Below are positions 7,024 through 16,138 of a stretch of 64,000 nucleotides of DNA, piece by piece (the first letter of the stretch is position 1; every line of letters begins with the position of its first letter). Source of the stretch: Paenibacillus antri. GTDB taxonomy: Bacteria; Bacillota; Bacilli; Paenibacillales; YIM-B00363. The notes below the pieces were generated by a model that saw only the letters and a list, made by a program, of their open reading frames with translations, had not been told where the DNA came from and did not search any database. The stretch spans positions 148,542 to 212,541 of the forward strand of contig NZ_VCIW01000004.1 in NCBI RefSeq assembly GCF_005765165.1. The letters are read 5' to 3'. Made by a program: the position numbers and the translations under genes.

Positions 7024-9000
7024 GTGAGCTCCGCCGATTTGATTTCCGTGATGGGACCGGAGGACGACGACGTCTTCCGCATTCGTACGCATGCGCCAGG
7101 TCCGAGCGGCTCGCTGCCGTTGACGCCGGAGCAGCTTCGCCACGCGCCGAGCGGCGACTTGTTCGGTTGGTCGCAGAACGTCGGCATGGGGCTTGCGCCG
7201 AGCCGGCTCGGCGGACCGGAAGTGCTGCTGCTCGGCACGATGGGCGGCATCCGGGACGCGGACGGCCGGCCGATCGCCCTCGGCTATCATACGGGCCACT
7301 GGGAGATCGGCCTGCTCATGCAAGCCGCGGCTCGGGAGGTCGCGGCGTCCGGCGGCGTCCCGTTCGCGGGCTACGTCAGCGATCCGTGCGACGGCCGTTC
7401 TCAAGGCACGACCGGCATGTTCGATTCGCTGCCGTATCGGAACGACGCCGCGCTCGTCATGCGCCGCCTCATCCGCTCGTTGCCGACGCGCAAGGCGGTC
7501 ATCGGCGTGGCGACGTGCGACAAGGGACTTCCGGCGACGATGATCGCCATCGCAGGCATGTCGAAGCTGCCGGGCGTCATCGTGCCCGGCGGCGTGACGC
7601 TGCCGCCGACCGTCGGCGAAGACGCCGGGAAAATCCAGACGATCGGCGCGCGGTACGCGAACGACGAGCTGTCGCTCGAGGAAGCGGCGGACCTCGGCTG
7701 CCGCGCTTGCGCGACGCCGGGCGGCGGCTGCCAGTTCCTCGGCACGGCCGGCACCGCGCAAGTCGTCGCCGAGGCGCTCGGATTGACCGTACCGCACGCC
7801 GCGCTCGCGCCGTCCGGACAGCCGGTATGGGAGGAGATGGCGCGTCAATCGGCTCGGGCCGCGATGCGCGCCGCAAACAACGGGCTGACCGTCGGCGCGA
7901 TCGTGACTGATGCGGCGATTCGCAACGCGATGGCGATTCATGCCGCGTTCGGCGGCTCGACGAACCTGCTGCTCCATATCCCGGCCATCGCGCATGCCGC
8001 TGGCGTTCGTATTCCGGACGTCGCGGACTGGGCGGACGTGAATCGGGCGGTGCCGCGCATCGTGAGCGTGCTGCCGAACGGGCCGATCCATCACCCGACG
8101 GTGCGCGTCTTCCTGGCCGGCGGGGTGCCCGAGGTTTGTCTGAAGCTGCGCGGACTCGGCGTGCTGGACGAGAAGGCGATGACGATCGCCGGGGCGACGT
8201 TGGGGGAGACGCTCGACTGGTGGGAGTCGTCGGAGCGCAGACATCGGATGCGCAAGCGTCTGCGGGACGTCGACGGCATCGATCCGGACGACGTCGTCTT
8301 TACGCCCGAACGGGCGCGAACGGCCGGCTTGACGTCGACGGTGACGTTCCCGGTCGGCAACCTCGCCCCGGAAGGGGCGGTCATCAAGTCGACCGCGATC
8401 GATCCGTCCGTCGTAGGGGACGACGGGGTGTACCGGCATATCGGGCAGGCGAAAGTATTCGTCTCCGAGAAGGCCGCCGTCAAGGCGATCAAGACCGGCG
8501 GCATTCAAGCGGGGGACGTGTTGGCGCTCATCGGCCGAGGGCCGAGCGGCACCGGGATGGAAGAGACGTACCAGCTGACGTCGGCGCTGAAATTTTTGCC
8601 TTTCGGGAAATATGTTTCGCTGCTGACGGACGCGCGGTTTTCCGGCGTGTCGACGGGCGCTTGCATCGGGCATATCGGGCCGGAGGCGCTGGCGGGCGGA
8701 CCGATCGGCAAGCTGCGCGACGGGGACCGGATCCGCATCGAGATCGATCGGGTTAGATTGACCGGCCGCATCGACTTCGTCGGCGAGGGAGAAGAGACAT
8801 TCGACGCGGACGAGGGGGAGCGGCGCCTGGCGATGCGAACGCCTCACCCGGACTTGGCGCCGGATCCCGAGCTGCCGGACGATACGCGGATTTGGGCGGC
8901 GCTGCAATCGGTCAGCGGCGGCACCTGGCGCGGCGGCGTCTACGACGCGGACCGGATCGTGGCGGCGTTGGAAGCGGGGAAGAAGGCGCTGGGTTGGTAG
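7024..9000 (+). CDS. yjhG: D-xylonate dehydratase, YjhG/YagF family (IlvD/Edd superfamily)
   Basis: 658 aa. It follows E. coli YjhG/YagF almost end to end in length and in phrases such as [47 protein letters not shown] and [20 protein letters not shown]. Likely Fe-S ligands are Cys122, Cys165 and Cys236. The family removes water from D-xylonate (or related pentonates) to give 2-keto-3-deoxypentonate, the substrate of the FAH-family enzyme two genes upstream. It is clearly longer than the common IlvD (about 560 aa). The start is a GTG at 7024, because the only nearby ATG (7016) runs into a stop, and the N-terminus then aligns with YjhG. The ribosome binding site is weak, so translation may be coupled to the upstream gene. 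Confidence 0.9.
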   Translation: MSSADLISVMGPEDDDVFRIRTHAPGPSGSLPLTPEQLRHAPSGDLFGWSQNVGMGLAPSRLGGPEVLLLGTMGGIRDADGRPIALGYHTGHWEIGLLMQAAAREVAASGGVPFAGYVSDPCDGRSQGTTGMFDSLPYRNDAALVMRRLIRSLPTRKAVIGVATCDKGLPATMIAIAGMSKLPGVIVPGGVTLPPTVGEDAGKIQTIGARYANDELSLEEAADLGCRACATPGGGCQFLGTAGTAQVVAEALGLTVPHAALAPSGQPVWEEMARQSARAAMRAANNGLTVGAIVTDAAIRNAMAIHAAFGGSTNLLLHIPAIAHAAGVRIPDVADWADVNRAVPRIVSVLPNGPIHHPTVRVFLAGGVPEVCLKLRGLGVLDEKAMTIAGATLGETLDWWESSERRHRMRKRLRDVDGIDPDDVVFTPERARTAGLTSTVTFPVGNLAPEGAVIKSTAIDPSVVGDDGVYRHIGQAKVFVSEKAAVKAIKTGGIQAGDVLALIGRGPSGTGMEETYQLTSALKFLPFGKYVSLLTDARFSGVSTGACIGHIGPEALAGGPIGKLRDGDRIRIEIDRVRLTGRIDFVGEGEETFDADEGERRLAMRTPHPDLAPDPELPDDTRIWAALQSVSGGTWRGGVYDADRIVAALEAGKKALGW

Positions 9001-9021
9001 ACGGGAGCGGAACGGCGTCTA
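8998..9021. terminator. Short hairpin between convergent dehydratase and EcsC genes
   Basis: TAGACG and CGTCTA form a 6-bp stem around 12 bases in the 18-bp convergent gap. No clear T-run follows on either strand, so termination here is uncertain. Confidence 0.3.
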
Positions 9022-9762
9022 TTCGTAAGAAGCGTCGCCGAGTCGGCGGATGCGATACGCGTTGATCGCGACCTCGCCGAGCTCCTCCAAGATGGTGTAG
9101 TTGGCCCAGGCGCCCGCGACCGCGCCGATGCCGGGCACCATCTGGAGCATTTTCCGAAAATCGATCGAATCTCTATACTCCTTCTGGAACGTCTCCCAAT
9201 CCATGCGTCGGTAATACTCGGAATCCGAAGACCATCGTTCCTTCTCGACGTCCCATCGCCGGATCAAATCCAGCACGTATTCGCGCTGCGCATTGCTCGA
9301 GAAGGCGAGCCGGAACACGTTCAACAGAAAGATCCGCTCGGAAAACGAATTCGTATCGTAGCCGTAAACATGCGCCAACTCGAACAAACATTTCATCTTG
9401 ATCGCGATCAAGGCCGGGAAGTCCACGGCGTTCAGAATCAGGCCGCCCGTGCCGGTGCCGGCGCCTTCGGCCGTCGCGATCTTCTGGTATAACGAGAGCG
9501 TATTCCTCGCTTCCTGATCGGCCTCTTCGAGCGTCGCGTCGCGATTCACCTTCCGCCTGGGCGTATATTCGGCGCCGAAGAGCGCCGTACGAACGATCGA
9601 TCGTACGGTCGCCGTGATCGCCTGATGCACCTTCGCAGGGATCAACTCGTTGATTTTCGCGCTGATCGTCTTCGAGGTTCGTTCGAGCCATCCCGGCGGT
9701 TCCGTCAGGCGGCGCTCCCATACGTCCAATTCGAATCGAATGCGCTGTTCATATGCGTTCAA
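9019..9762 (-). CDS. EcsC family protein
   Basis: 247 aa. The sequence matches the EcsC family: an N-terminal Tyr/Glu/Trp-rich helix (YEQRIRFELDVWERRL), a central Gly-rich stretch GAGTGTGGLILNAVDFPALIAIKMK, and a C-terminal segment MVPGIGAVAGAWANYTILEELGEVAINAYRIRRL. EcsC was named from the B. subtilis ecsABC locus, but its biochemical function is unknown. Here it stands alone without ecsAB. I chose the TTG at 9762 because GGGAG lies 9 bases before it. An upstream TTG at 9786 is in frame but would have the Shine-Dalgarno inside the gene. The gene is convergent with the xylonate dehydratase gene. Confidence 0.8.
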   Translation of the reverse strand: MNAYEQRIRFELDVWERRLTEPPGWLERTSKTISAKINELIPAKVHQAITATVRSIVRTALFGAEYTPRRKVNRDATLEEADQEARNTLSLYQKIATAEGAGTGTGGLILNAVDFPALIAIKMKCLFELAHVYGYDTNSFSERIFLLNVFRLAFSSNAQREYVLDLIRRWDVEKERWSSDSEYYRRMDWETFQKEYRDSIDFRKMLQMVPGIGAVAGAWANYTILEELGEVAINAYRIRRLGDASYE

Positions 9763-9886
9763 TGGTTTTATCTCCCATCCTACCAAGTTTCGACTATTCC
9801 ATGTCGCTATTGTATGGAAGTTCCCTCGGCTCGGAAAGAGGCTGCGGCAGGAGGCCGAACTCGACGAAGGTCTGGGAGATAAGGGC

Positions 9887-10681
9887 CTACAGCGCGGCCA
9901 GCTTGCGCGCCGCCAGTTCGACGAGGCCCGCGACTTGCAGTTCGAATCGAATTTTGCCTTCCTCCGCGGACGCTTCTTCCAGCATGATCCCGCCGCCGCC
10001 GTCGCCGACGCCCAGCTTCGGCACGTCCGCGTCTTCGTTCGCTTCCAAGCGGACCCGATCCTTGCACAAGTAGAGCATCATGCTGGTTTCATAGCCGCCG
10101 GCATGGTCGCCGCCCCTTCGCGGGTCGCCTCTCGGGACGAGCTTGTTCTCCATCGTCGCGACGACGGGCTCCGCGCCGTCCGGCGACTTGAACGAGTAGC
10201 ACACTTCATCCATGACGTTCTGTTGGATCGACGGGTTATGTCCGGAGACGAGAACGACGAGCCGAAACCCTCGCGCTAAGTAATTGGAGCAAGCGCTCTG
10301 CAGCAGCTTCGCGAACAGGTCCGTCGCCATCGGATAAAAAGATCCGGGCAGCTGGAAGCCCGCCTCCGCGTCCATGCCGTAGCCGATGCCGTGCCCGCAA
10401 TCCCAATGCGCGTCCGCGGCGAAATAAAGGGGAGGCATGACGACGCCTCCCGCGGCGCGTGCGGCGTGAATGCACACCTGCTCGGCTTTAATGGAATCGC
10501 AGCCGAGCGGGTTGTGCCGGCCGTGCCATTCGATCGTGCCGAGCGGTTGATAAGCGACCGGGAATCGCTCCATAACGGCGAGCAGCTCGCCGGGGCGTAA
10601 ATAAGCCGCCCTCACTTCGTCGGGGATCGGTTCCAGCGGCACATGACGCGCGACGACTTCGGGCTCGTAATACGTTTTCAC
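9887..10681 (-). CDS. Creatininase family protein (metal-dependent amidohydrolase)
   Basis: 264 aa. The metal-site pattern of the creatininase/MftE fold is visible: Glu51, His53 and Asp62 in GTIEWHGRHNPLGCDS, then DAHWDCGHGIGYG, the SGHNPSIQQ histidine, and the GDHAGGYETS glutamate. Family members hydrolyse cyclic or linear amides such as creatinine or formamides, or act in peptide cofactor maturation; the substrate here is unknown. No partner from the mycofactocin or riboflavin systems is nearby. The GTG at 10681 is preferred because AGGAG lies 8 bases upstream. A longer frame exists but its extra 60 residues are low-complexity basic sequence. The gene is divergent from the DHH phosphoesterase gene. 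Confidence 0.85.
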   Translation of the reverse strand: MKTYYEPEVVARHVPLEPIPDEVRAAYLRPGELLAVMERFPVAYQPLGTIEWHGRHNPLGCDSIKAEQVCIHAARAAGGVVMPPLYFAADAHWDCGHGIGYGMDAEAGFQLPGSFYPMATDLFAKLLQSACSNYLARGFRLVVLVSGHNPSIQQNVMDEVCYSFKSPDGAEPVVATMENKLVPRGDPRRGGDHAGGYETSMMLYLCKDRVRLEANEDADVPKLGVGDGGGGIMLEEASAEEGKIRFELQVAGLVELAARKLAAL

Positions 10682-10852
10682 TCGGGCGTCTCCTTCTTTC
10701 CTTCTTAGGTTTACTGTATTCTCTTCGCGCCTCGATCCGCACTCTCCTGCCGCCGCGACGGCGAAAACCTCCCTTAGGGAATAAAGTGGAAACCGATCGG
10801 GAAACCCTACCCTTGGCAACACCATCTCGCGCGGCAAGGGGACCGGGAATCC

Positions 10853-12040
10853 ATGCATCACTTATTCACGCACAACGATCTCGACGGCGTCGGCTGCGGC
10901 GTCGTCGCGCGCTGCGCCTTCGGGGAGAAAATCGAAGTACGGTACAATTCCGTCCAAAGCATCAACCCGCAAGTATCGCGGTATATGGATGCGTATCGGG
11001 AGAAGCCGAAGAAAGGCGGGTTCTTGTTCGTTACCGACTTATCCGTATCCGAGGAGGTAGAAGCCCGCATCGACCGCTTTCTCCAAAACGGCGGCAAAGC
11101 GCGTCTTTTGGATCACCATAAGACTTCTCTGCATCTGAATCGGCATCCGTGGGCGACCGTGCAGGTCGCATACGACGACGGCCGGCAGACGTCCGCCACG
11201 TCGCTTTTCTACGATTATCTGGTTCAGCATCGGATGCTGCAGCCGAACGAAGCGCTCGCCGAATTCGTGGAGCTCGTGCGCCAGTACGATACATGGGAAT
11301 GGGAAAAACACGACAACGTTACGGCGAAGCGGCTGAACGACTTGTTTTTCCTGCTGTCGCTGGACGAGTTCGAGGACCGTATGGTCGAGCGGGTGAAGCG
11401 GAAGGAGGGATTCGCCTTCACCGACTTCGAGGAGAAGCTGCTCGAGCTGGAGGAAAGCAAGATCGACCGGTACGTGCGCCGGAAAAAGAGAGAGCTGGTC
11501 CAGACGTTCGTCTCGGACCGGTGCGTCGGCATCGTGCATGCGGAGTCGTATCATTCGGAGCTGTCGCACGAGCTCGGGAGGGCGTTCCCGCATCTGGATT
11601 ATATCGCGATCTTGAATGTCGGGGGGAAGAAGCTCAGCCTGCGGACGGTGCACGATCATGTGGACGTCTCCGACATCGCGGCGGGGTACGGCGGCGGCGG
11701 ACACGCGAAGGCGGCGGGCTGTCCGCTTAGCGACGCGGCGTTCCGCGCCTACGCCGTCGAACCGTTCGCGCTCGACCCGCCCCGGCCCGACGCCGACAGG
11801 AACGAGTATAACGTCAAGGGCTCGGAGTATGGCGTGTTGTACGAAAACCGAGCCGGGGAGCAGCTGTTTCTGTTTCAAGCCGAAGGCCGATGGCACCTCG
11901 ACGCGAACGGGGAGACGGCGGAACCGGCGTTCGACGCGTTCGAGGAAGCCGAACGTTACGTGAAGCGGCGGTACGCCGCATGGCTCGTTCGCGACGATGC
12001 GTTCATTCAATATTTAATGCGACACGCGGGCAAGCGGTAA
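10853..12040 (+). CDS. DHH-family phosphoesterase
   Basis: 395 aa. The DHH domain opens with FTHNDLDGVGCG (Asp9 and Asp11 as metal ligands) and has the namesake motif LLDHHKTS at Asp87-His88-His89. The DHHA1 substrate domain has GYGGGGHAKAAGC near residue 280. Relatives include RecJ exonuclease, nanoRNase/pAp phosphatases and cyclic dinucleotide phosphodiesterases. This one lacks GGDEF and PAS parts, so it is a stand-alone soluble enzyme. It probably acts on short nucleic acids or nucleotides; the exact substrate is open. Its last 27 bases overlap the end of the convergent membrane protein gene. An AAGGGGA lies about 10 bases before the ATG. Confidence 0.85.
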   Translation: MHHLFTHNDLDGVGCGVVARCAFGEKIEVRYNSVQSINPQVSRYMDAYREKPKKGGFLFVTDLSVSEEVEARIDRFLQNGGKARLLDHHKTSLHLNRHPWATVQVAYDDGRQTSATSLFYDYLVQHRMLQPNEALAEFVELVRQYDTWEWEKHDNVTAKRLNDLFFLLSLDEFEDRMVERVKRKEGFAFTDFEEKLLELEESKIDRYVRRKKRELVQTFVSDRCVGIVHAESYHSELSHELGRAFPHLDYIAILNVGGKKLSLRTVHDHVDVSDIAAGYGGGGHAKAAGCPLSDAAFRAYAVEPFALDPPRPDADRNEYNVKGSEYGVLYENRAGEQLFLFQAEGRWHLDANGETAEPAFDAFEEAERYVKRRYAAWLVRDDAFIQYLMRHAGKR

Positions 12041-14287
12041 AACAGAAGCGCGGCCAACGACCCGGTACGGGCGTTCCGGCGTACCGAAGCCGCCTTGGGC
12101 GGACGCGTCCAAGCGCAGGAAGACGGCGGGGACGACGCCGGTACGTTCGCCGGCGGCGTCTCGATGATAGACGAAGCCGTCCTCGCCGACGATGCGGACC
12201 ATGCTGGCGCTGCCGGCGTACGGCGTCCTCACCCAATATGGCGTCGCGCTCCCCTGCGGGTTCGCCTTCGTTAAGAAGGAGCCTCGCATGGAGACATGGC
12301 GGACAAGCTGCTGCGCATCTAGCAGGAACACGAGCTCAGACGCTCGCCGTCCGTACGCGCGATCGTAATTTTGCTCTGCATGCCGAGGAATGCTGCTCCA
12401 GTAATGAGGTTGGTCGCCGAATTGCTTCCGGTCGAGGCGCTGCGCCGACACGAGGGTGTTCAAGGCGGCGGCGGTTAACAGCTTGCGTTCCTCGTCGGTA
12501 AAGCCGGCGAGGAACGTCTCGTTCAGCCAGCGCCTGAGGTCCGAGGTTTCCCAATCGTTCGATCCGTAGCTTCTTGCTTCTTCTCCCGCCGGGAGCGATT
12601 CGTCCACGGCGTCGAAGGGCTTCGCGGCGATCGCGTCCCTGGACCATAATAAGTAGCCTTCCTCCTCTTTCGCGAGTACGGTCCACAGCAGGGGCTTGTC
12701 TTCATACCGGCCCAACTGCACCGTATCGCCGACCCGAATACCGGAGGCGGCGGTCGCCGGCGCGGACTCCGGCTCTTGCGTCCAACGGAAGGCCGGAAGC
12801 AGCAGTGCCGCCGCGCAGACGATTAAGACGCTCCGCGCGGTCGCGCGATCCGCGATCCACGCCGCGCCGACGAGCAGCATCAAGTCGAAGCAAGCGGCGA
12901 AGAGAAACATATGCTTCTGCAAGTCCGCCTCCCCGTTGCCGAGCACCGGGACGACCCACTGCATCGCCGTCGTCGACAGCAGCAGCAAGACAGCGCTGAG
13001 CGCAAGCTTCGTCCGCGGGCTCGGCGACGGCTGCCTGAACAGCTTGACGAGCCTATAAGCGATCGCCGCGAGATAACAGGCGAATCCCGCGACGACGATC
13101 GGGAAGGCGATGCCGACCGCCCGCTTGCGCAGCCCTTCCCACAACGAGAATCGCTTCGTAAAGCTTAACCGCTCCAGCCCCGCATCCGGTTCGTAATTGC
13201 CTACATAGGAGGGACGCAGGAACACGCTTGCATCCGCCGAGACGCGCAGCTTCTCGACGAGCCTGTCGGGATGACCGACATAGAACCTCAGGATGTCCGC
13301 ATACGACACGCGATCGTAGACGTCCCGTCGGAAGGCATCGCCGTAGATGTCGTACGGCGCATCGGGCATATAACCGTGGGTGCCTCGGAGCGCGGCGTAT
13401 TTCGGGTCGAGCCCGAGCTCCGCGGCATCCTCGGCCGGCGTCGGGGAATCCTTCAACACCCCGAAGAAGATCGATTGGTATTGATTCACCTGCTTCATCC
13501 ACTGCGGCGCGGAGGAGAAGAAGAGCATCGAGAAGAGCAGCAGCGCGCCGCTTCCCGCGACGACGGTCGCCCGGGAGAATCGATCCTTCCGGACGAACAA
13601 GATCGCGCACCCGAACAACGCTAACAGAAAACCGATCGGCGCGTTCGCCACCTTGGCGGAGACGAACAGCGCGCTGGACGCGTAAAACAAGAAGAGCGGG
13701 AGCTTTCTTGAGGGATTTCCGTAAATGCACCACGCGACGCTGCCGGCCGTAAGCAGCAACGCGACGAGAATGGTCGCTTCCCCGTAGAAGGAATGAAAGT
13801 ATAGAATATATCCCGCGTCGCAGAACAAGAAGATCGCCGCAGCGAAGACGAGCAATCTCGCGATCGTTCGCTTCGCGCCGAGCTTGGCGACGAAGAGAGC
13901 CAAGCCGGCGCCGTATAAGACGATATAGAGTCCCCCTAGGAACCGGATATCGAACAGGGCGACGTCCATCCGCAATAACCGGCGGAATCCGTCGTTCAGA
14001 AGGAGCGCCGCTTTCGTCAGCAGCAGCTGGGAGCTGACGTATCCGAGTTCGTTTTCCAAGTCAGGAAATAACAGGTTACGAAGGCTGCCCGCGGCCGCTT
14101 CGGTCAGGCGAAACTCCCGGAACGCGTGGAAGTACCTCGGATGCTCGTTGGGCAACAAGCCCAGCGGCTGCACCGCTCGGGCATAATCGCTGTTATCGGC
14201 CAGCCCGACGAAGGGCGGCAGGAATAGGATCGCGCTCATGACGAGTACGATAAGCCCCCACAGAAGCAAACCTCGCTGCGTAGTCAA
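12014..14287 (-). CDS. Multi-pass membrane protein, WsfD-like, with C-terminal DUF6273 domain
   Basis: 757 aa. The first 500 or so residues contain about ten hydrophobic segments with a large extracytoplasmic loop between, and begin with a membrane helix followed by FLPPFVGLADNSDYARAV. This resembles WsfD-type membrane proteins of Bacillales, which are linked to cell-surface glycan assembly. The last 220 residues are soluble and match DUF6273 (DTVQLGRYEDKPLLWTVL, SNDWETSDLRRWLNE, TPYWVRTPY), a domain of unknown function found on exported proteins. I chose the TTG at 14287, which has GGAGGGG 5 bases upstream and places the first membrane helix at the N-terminus. An ATG at 14368 is the alternative. 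The end overlaps the DHH gene by 27 bases. Confidence 0.7.
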   Translation of the reverse strand: MTTQRGLLLWGLIVLVMSAILFLPPFVGLADNSDYARAVQPLGLLPNEHPRYFHAFREFRLTEAAAGSLRNLLFPDLENELGYVSSQLLLTKAALLLNDGFRRLLRMDVALFDIRFLGGLYIVLYGAGLALFVAKLGAKRTIARLLVFAAAIFLFCDAGYILYFHSFYGEATILVALLLTAGSVAWCIYGNPSRKLPLFLFYASSALFVSAKVANAPIGFLLALFGCAILFVRKDRFSRATVVAGSGALLLFSMLFFSSAPQWMKQVNQYQSIFFGVLKDSPTPAEDAAELGLDPKYAALRGTHGYMPDAPYDIYGDAFRRDVYDRVSYADILRFYVGHPDRLVEKLRVSADASVFLRPSYVGNYEPDAGLERLSFTKRFSLWEGLRKRAVGIAFPIVVAGFACYLAAIAYRLVKLFRQPSPSPRTKLALSAVLLLLSTTAMQWVVPVLGNGEADLQKHMFLFAACFDLMLLVGAAWIADRATARSVLIVCAAALLLPAFRWTQEPESAPATAASGIRVGDTVQLGRYEDKPLLWTVLAKEEEGYLLWSRDAIAAKPFDAVDESLPAGEEARSYGSNDWETSDLRRWLNETFLAGFTDEERKLLTAAALNTLVSAQRLDRKQFGDQPHYWSSIPRHAEQNYDRAYGRRASELVFLLDAQQLVRHVSMRGSFLTKANPQGSATPYWVRTPYAGSASMVRIVGEDGFVYHRDAAGERTGVVPAVFLRLDASAQGGFGTPERPYRVVGRASVLPLARVSH

Positions 14288-14439
14288 TCCATCCCCTCCG
14301 AAAACATCGGTCCTTTCGCATCCAGTCTGGCCTCGATTCGACGCTTCCATAACACGATTCGACATCATCTATGAAAAATCGCCCTCAAGTATGATAGGAT
14401 TATAGTATCTCAACTAGAAAAATCGAAAGGATCGGAACG

Positions 14440-14919
14440 ATGAACGAAGCGTACTACGAACTGGAATCGCGACTGGAACGATCCCCGAAGCAGCGGGAAA
14501 ACAAGGCGGAACGCACTTACAAGTGGGCCGCGAAGGCCGGGATCGTCGCGCTGTGGCTGCTGTTGGCCGGAGGCGCCTTCGCGTCGGCGTATTATTACGT
14601 CGGCGGCATCCGCGCCGAGCTTGAGCAGATTCAACGGACGAATCAACAACATATAGCAGACGTGAACGGGAAGTTAACGCAGCTGCAGGGGGCGCTTCAG
14701 TCCAATCAGGAACTCGCCGCGCAGCTTCAAGCGCAATTCGCCGTCGTCGAAAGCGAGTTAACCGCCGTGAAGGAACAGATGTCGCTGGCCGGCGATTCGC
14801 TCAGTACGACGGCGGAATCGAAGAAGGCGCTGAATGAGCGGATTACGGACCTAAGCAAGGAATTGGAGGAGCTGCGCAAATCGATCAAGAAGCTGGAGGA
14901 AGCGGCGCGTGTCTACTAA
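14440..14919 (+). CDS. Small single-pass membrane protein with extracytoplasmic coiled coil
   Basis: 159 aa, no named family recognised. Residues 1-30 are charged and probably cytoplasmic. Residues 33-53 (AGIVALWLLLAGGAFASAYYY) are one membrane segment. Residues 57-156 are a Gln/Leu/Glu-rich heptad-like region that should form a long coiled coil outside the membrane. The stop overlaps the start of the next gene by 11 bases, so the two are translationally coupled. The partner is a phosphodiester glycosidase domain protein that also has a membrane anchor and helical stalk, so the coiled coil may hold that enzyme or space it in the wall. That is inference from layout. Confidence 0.75.
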   Translation: MNEAYYELESRLERSPKQRENKAERTYKWAAKAGIVALWLLLAGGAFASAYYYVGGIRAELEQIQRTNQQHIADVNGKLTQLQGALQSNQELAAQLQAQFAVVESELTAVKEQMSLAGDSLSTTAESKKALNERITDLSKELEELRKSIKKLEEAARVY

Positions 14920-16018
14920 ATCGCTGATTCCGCTCGGCTTGCTCGTTACCGCGCTGCTCGGCGTTACGGCGGGCTTTCAGCTGCGCTCCTCCGAGCTGAA
15001 AGCCGCCTATGCGCCGTCCGTTCTGTCGTATGCGGACGCGGAAACGTCGATCGAAGGCGTAAGCAAGCTTGCCGACGACGTGTCGGCCGCCTACGCGTCG
15101 ATAGCGGATACGGCGGATGCGTCGGCCGAACGGCTGTCCGAAATCGACGCCTACTTAATGGAGATGACGGAAGCCGCCCGGCGGGAATCCGCGTTCGACG
15201 CAGAGCAGCATGACGCTGTCGCGGATCTAGTGAACAAGAGCAAGCAGCAAAATCAAGCGACGGAAGATACGCTCGAATCGGTGCTGGGCACGCAGCTCGG
15301 CAAGCCGATCGGCCAGACGTTCGGCAAGAAAGCTACCGTTAAGGTGTTTTCGTTGAAGGAAGCCGGCTACCGGGGGTACTTGGCGAAGGTCAAGCTGCAC
15401 GACCCGAAGGCGATCAAGCTCGTCATGTCGAACGACAAGATCGGCGATAAGGGCGAGACGACGAGCTCGGCGGCGAAACGCACCGGCGCCGTGCTGGCGA
15501 TCAACGCCGGCGGATTTTCGAAAGACAAGAACGGCCTTCTCTACCCGATGGGCGTCACCGTCGTCGACGGCGAAATCGTAGCGTTCTACCAGACCGGACT
15601 CAGCTTCATCGGCATTAACAAAAACGGACATTTGGTCGGCGGCGAAATTACGTCCCGGAAAGATATCGAAGCGCTCGACGTCGAGCAAGGCGCTACGTTC
15701 GTTCCGACGCTGCTCCAAGACGGCAAGAAGCAGAAGATTCCGACCAAATGGAAAAACAAACGGGAGCCTCGGACGATGATCGGTCATTTCTCGAACGGGG
15801 ACCTGCTGCTGATCGTCATCGACGGCAGGCAGAAGGGCTACAGCAACGGCGTGACCCTCGAAGAAGCGCAGACGAAGCTGCTCGAGTGGAACGTCAGAGA
15901 TGCCTACAACCTCGACGGCGGCGGGTCGAGCGCCTTCGTTTACGACGGCAAATTGCTGAACAGCCCGTCCGACGGGCGGGAGAGGAAGGTCGTCTCCAAT
16001 TTCGTCGTGCTTCCGTAA
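14909..16018 (+). CDS. Phosphodiester glycosidase (NAGPA) domain protein, membrane-anchored
   Basis: 369 aa. An N-terminal membrane anchor (residues 5-24) is followed by a helical stalk to about residue 130. A C-terminal phosphodiester glycosidase domain follows, with GAVLAINAGGF, YPMGVTVVDGEIV, PRTMIGHFSNGDLLLIVIDG and AYNLDGGGSSAFVYDGKLLNSP. The domain is known from the human uncovering enzyme that removes GlcNAc from phosphodiesters, and bacterial members are tied to exopolysaccharide or teichoic-acid metabolism. It probably acts outside the membrane on a sugar-phosphodiester of the envelope. The GTG at 14909 has GGAGGAAG upstream and overlaps the preceding coiled-coil gene, which points to a two-gene unit. 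Confidence 0.85.
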   Translation: MSTKSLIPLGLLVTALLGVTAGFQLRSSELKAAYAPSVLSYADAETSIEGVSKLADDVSAAYASIADTADASAERLSEIDAYLMEMTEAARRESAFDAEQHDAVADLVNKSKQQNQATEDTLESVLGTQLGKPIGQTFGKKATVKVFSLKEAGYRGYLAKVKLHDPKAIKLVMSNDKIGDKGETTSSAAKRTGAVLAINAGGFSKDKNGLLYPMGVTVVDGEIVAFYQTGLSFIGINKNGHLVGGEITSRKDIEALDVEQGATFVPTLLQDGKKQKIPTKWKNKREPRTMIGHFSNGDLLLIVIDGRQKGYSNGVTLEEAQTKLLEWNVRDAYNLDGGGSSAFVYDGKLLNSPSDGRERKVVSNFVVLP

Positions 16019-16138
16019 TTGCTATGATCGATCTAGTACCATTTTCCTATATGAAAATAATCCCAACTTCTAATGTCGCATGGAAGCGATTGACTTATAA
16101 TAAAGCCAACCGAATCGCCGAAGGGGTTTAGGAGCGGA

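Noticed and set aside
5501..7027. A 508-codon plus-strand frame overlapping the aldehyde dehydrogenase gene.
   Set aside because: The translation is Arg/Gly-rich low complexity and out of frame with the real enzyme.
6862..8907. A 681-codon open frame on the minus strand across the xylonate dehydratase gene.
   Set aside because: It is a GC-rich shadow of a gene with a clear full-length family match. The translation is Arg/Pro-rich with no domain and there is no ribosome binding site.
16080..16094. A cre-like sequence (ATGGAAGCGATTGAC) before the AAA ATPase gene.
   Set aside because: It misses the conserved C at the end and partial matches of this quality are expected many times by chance.
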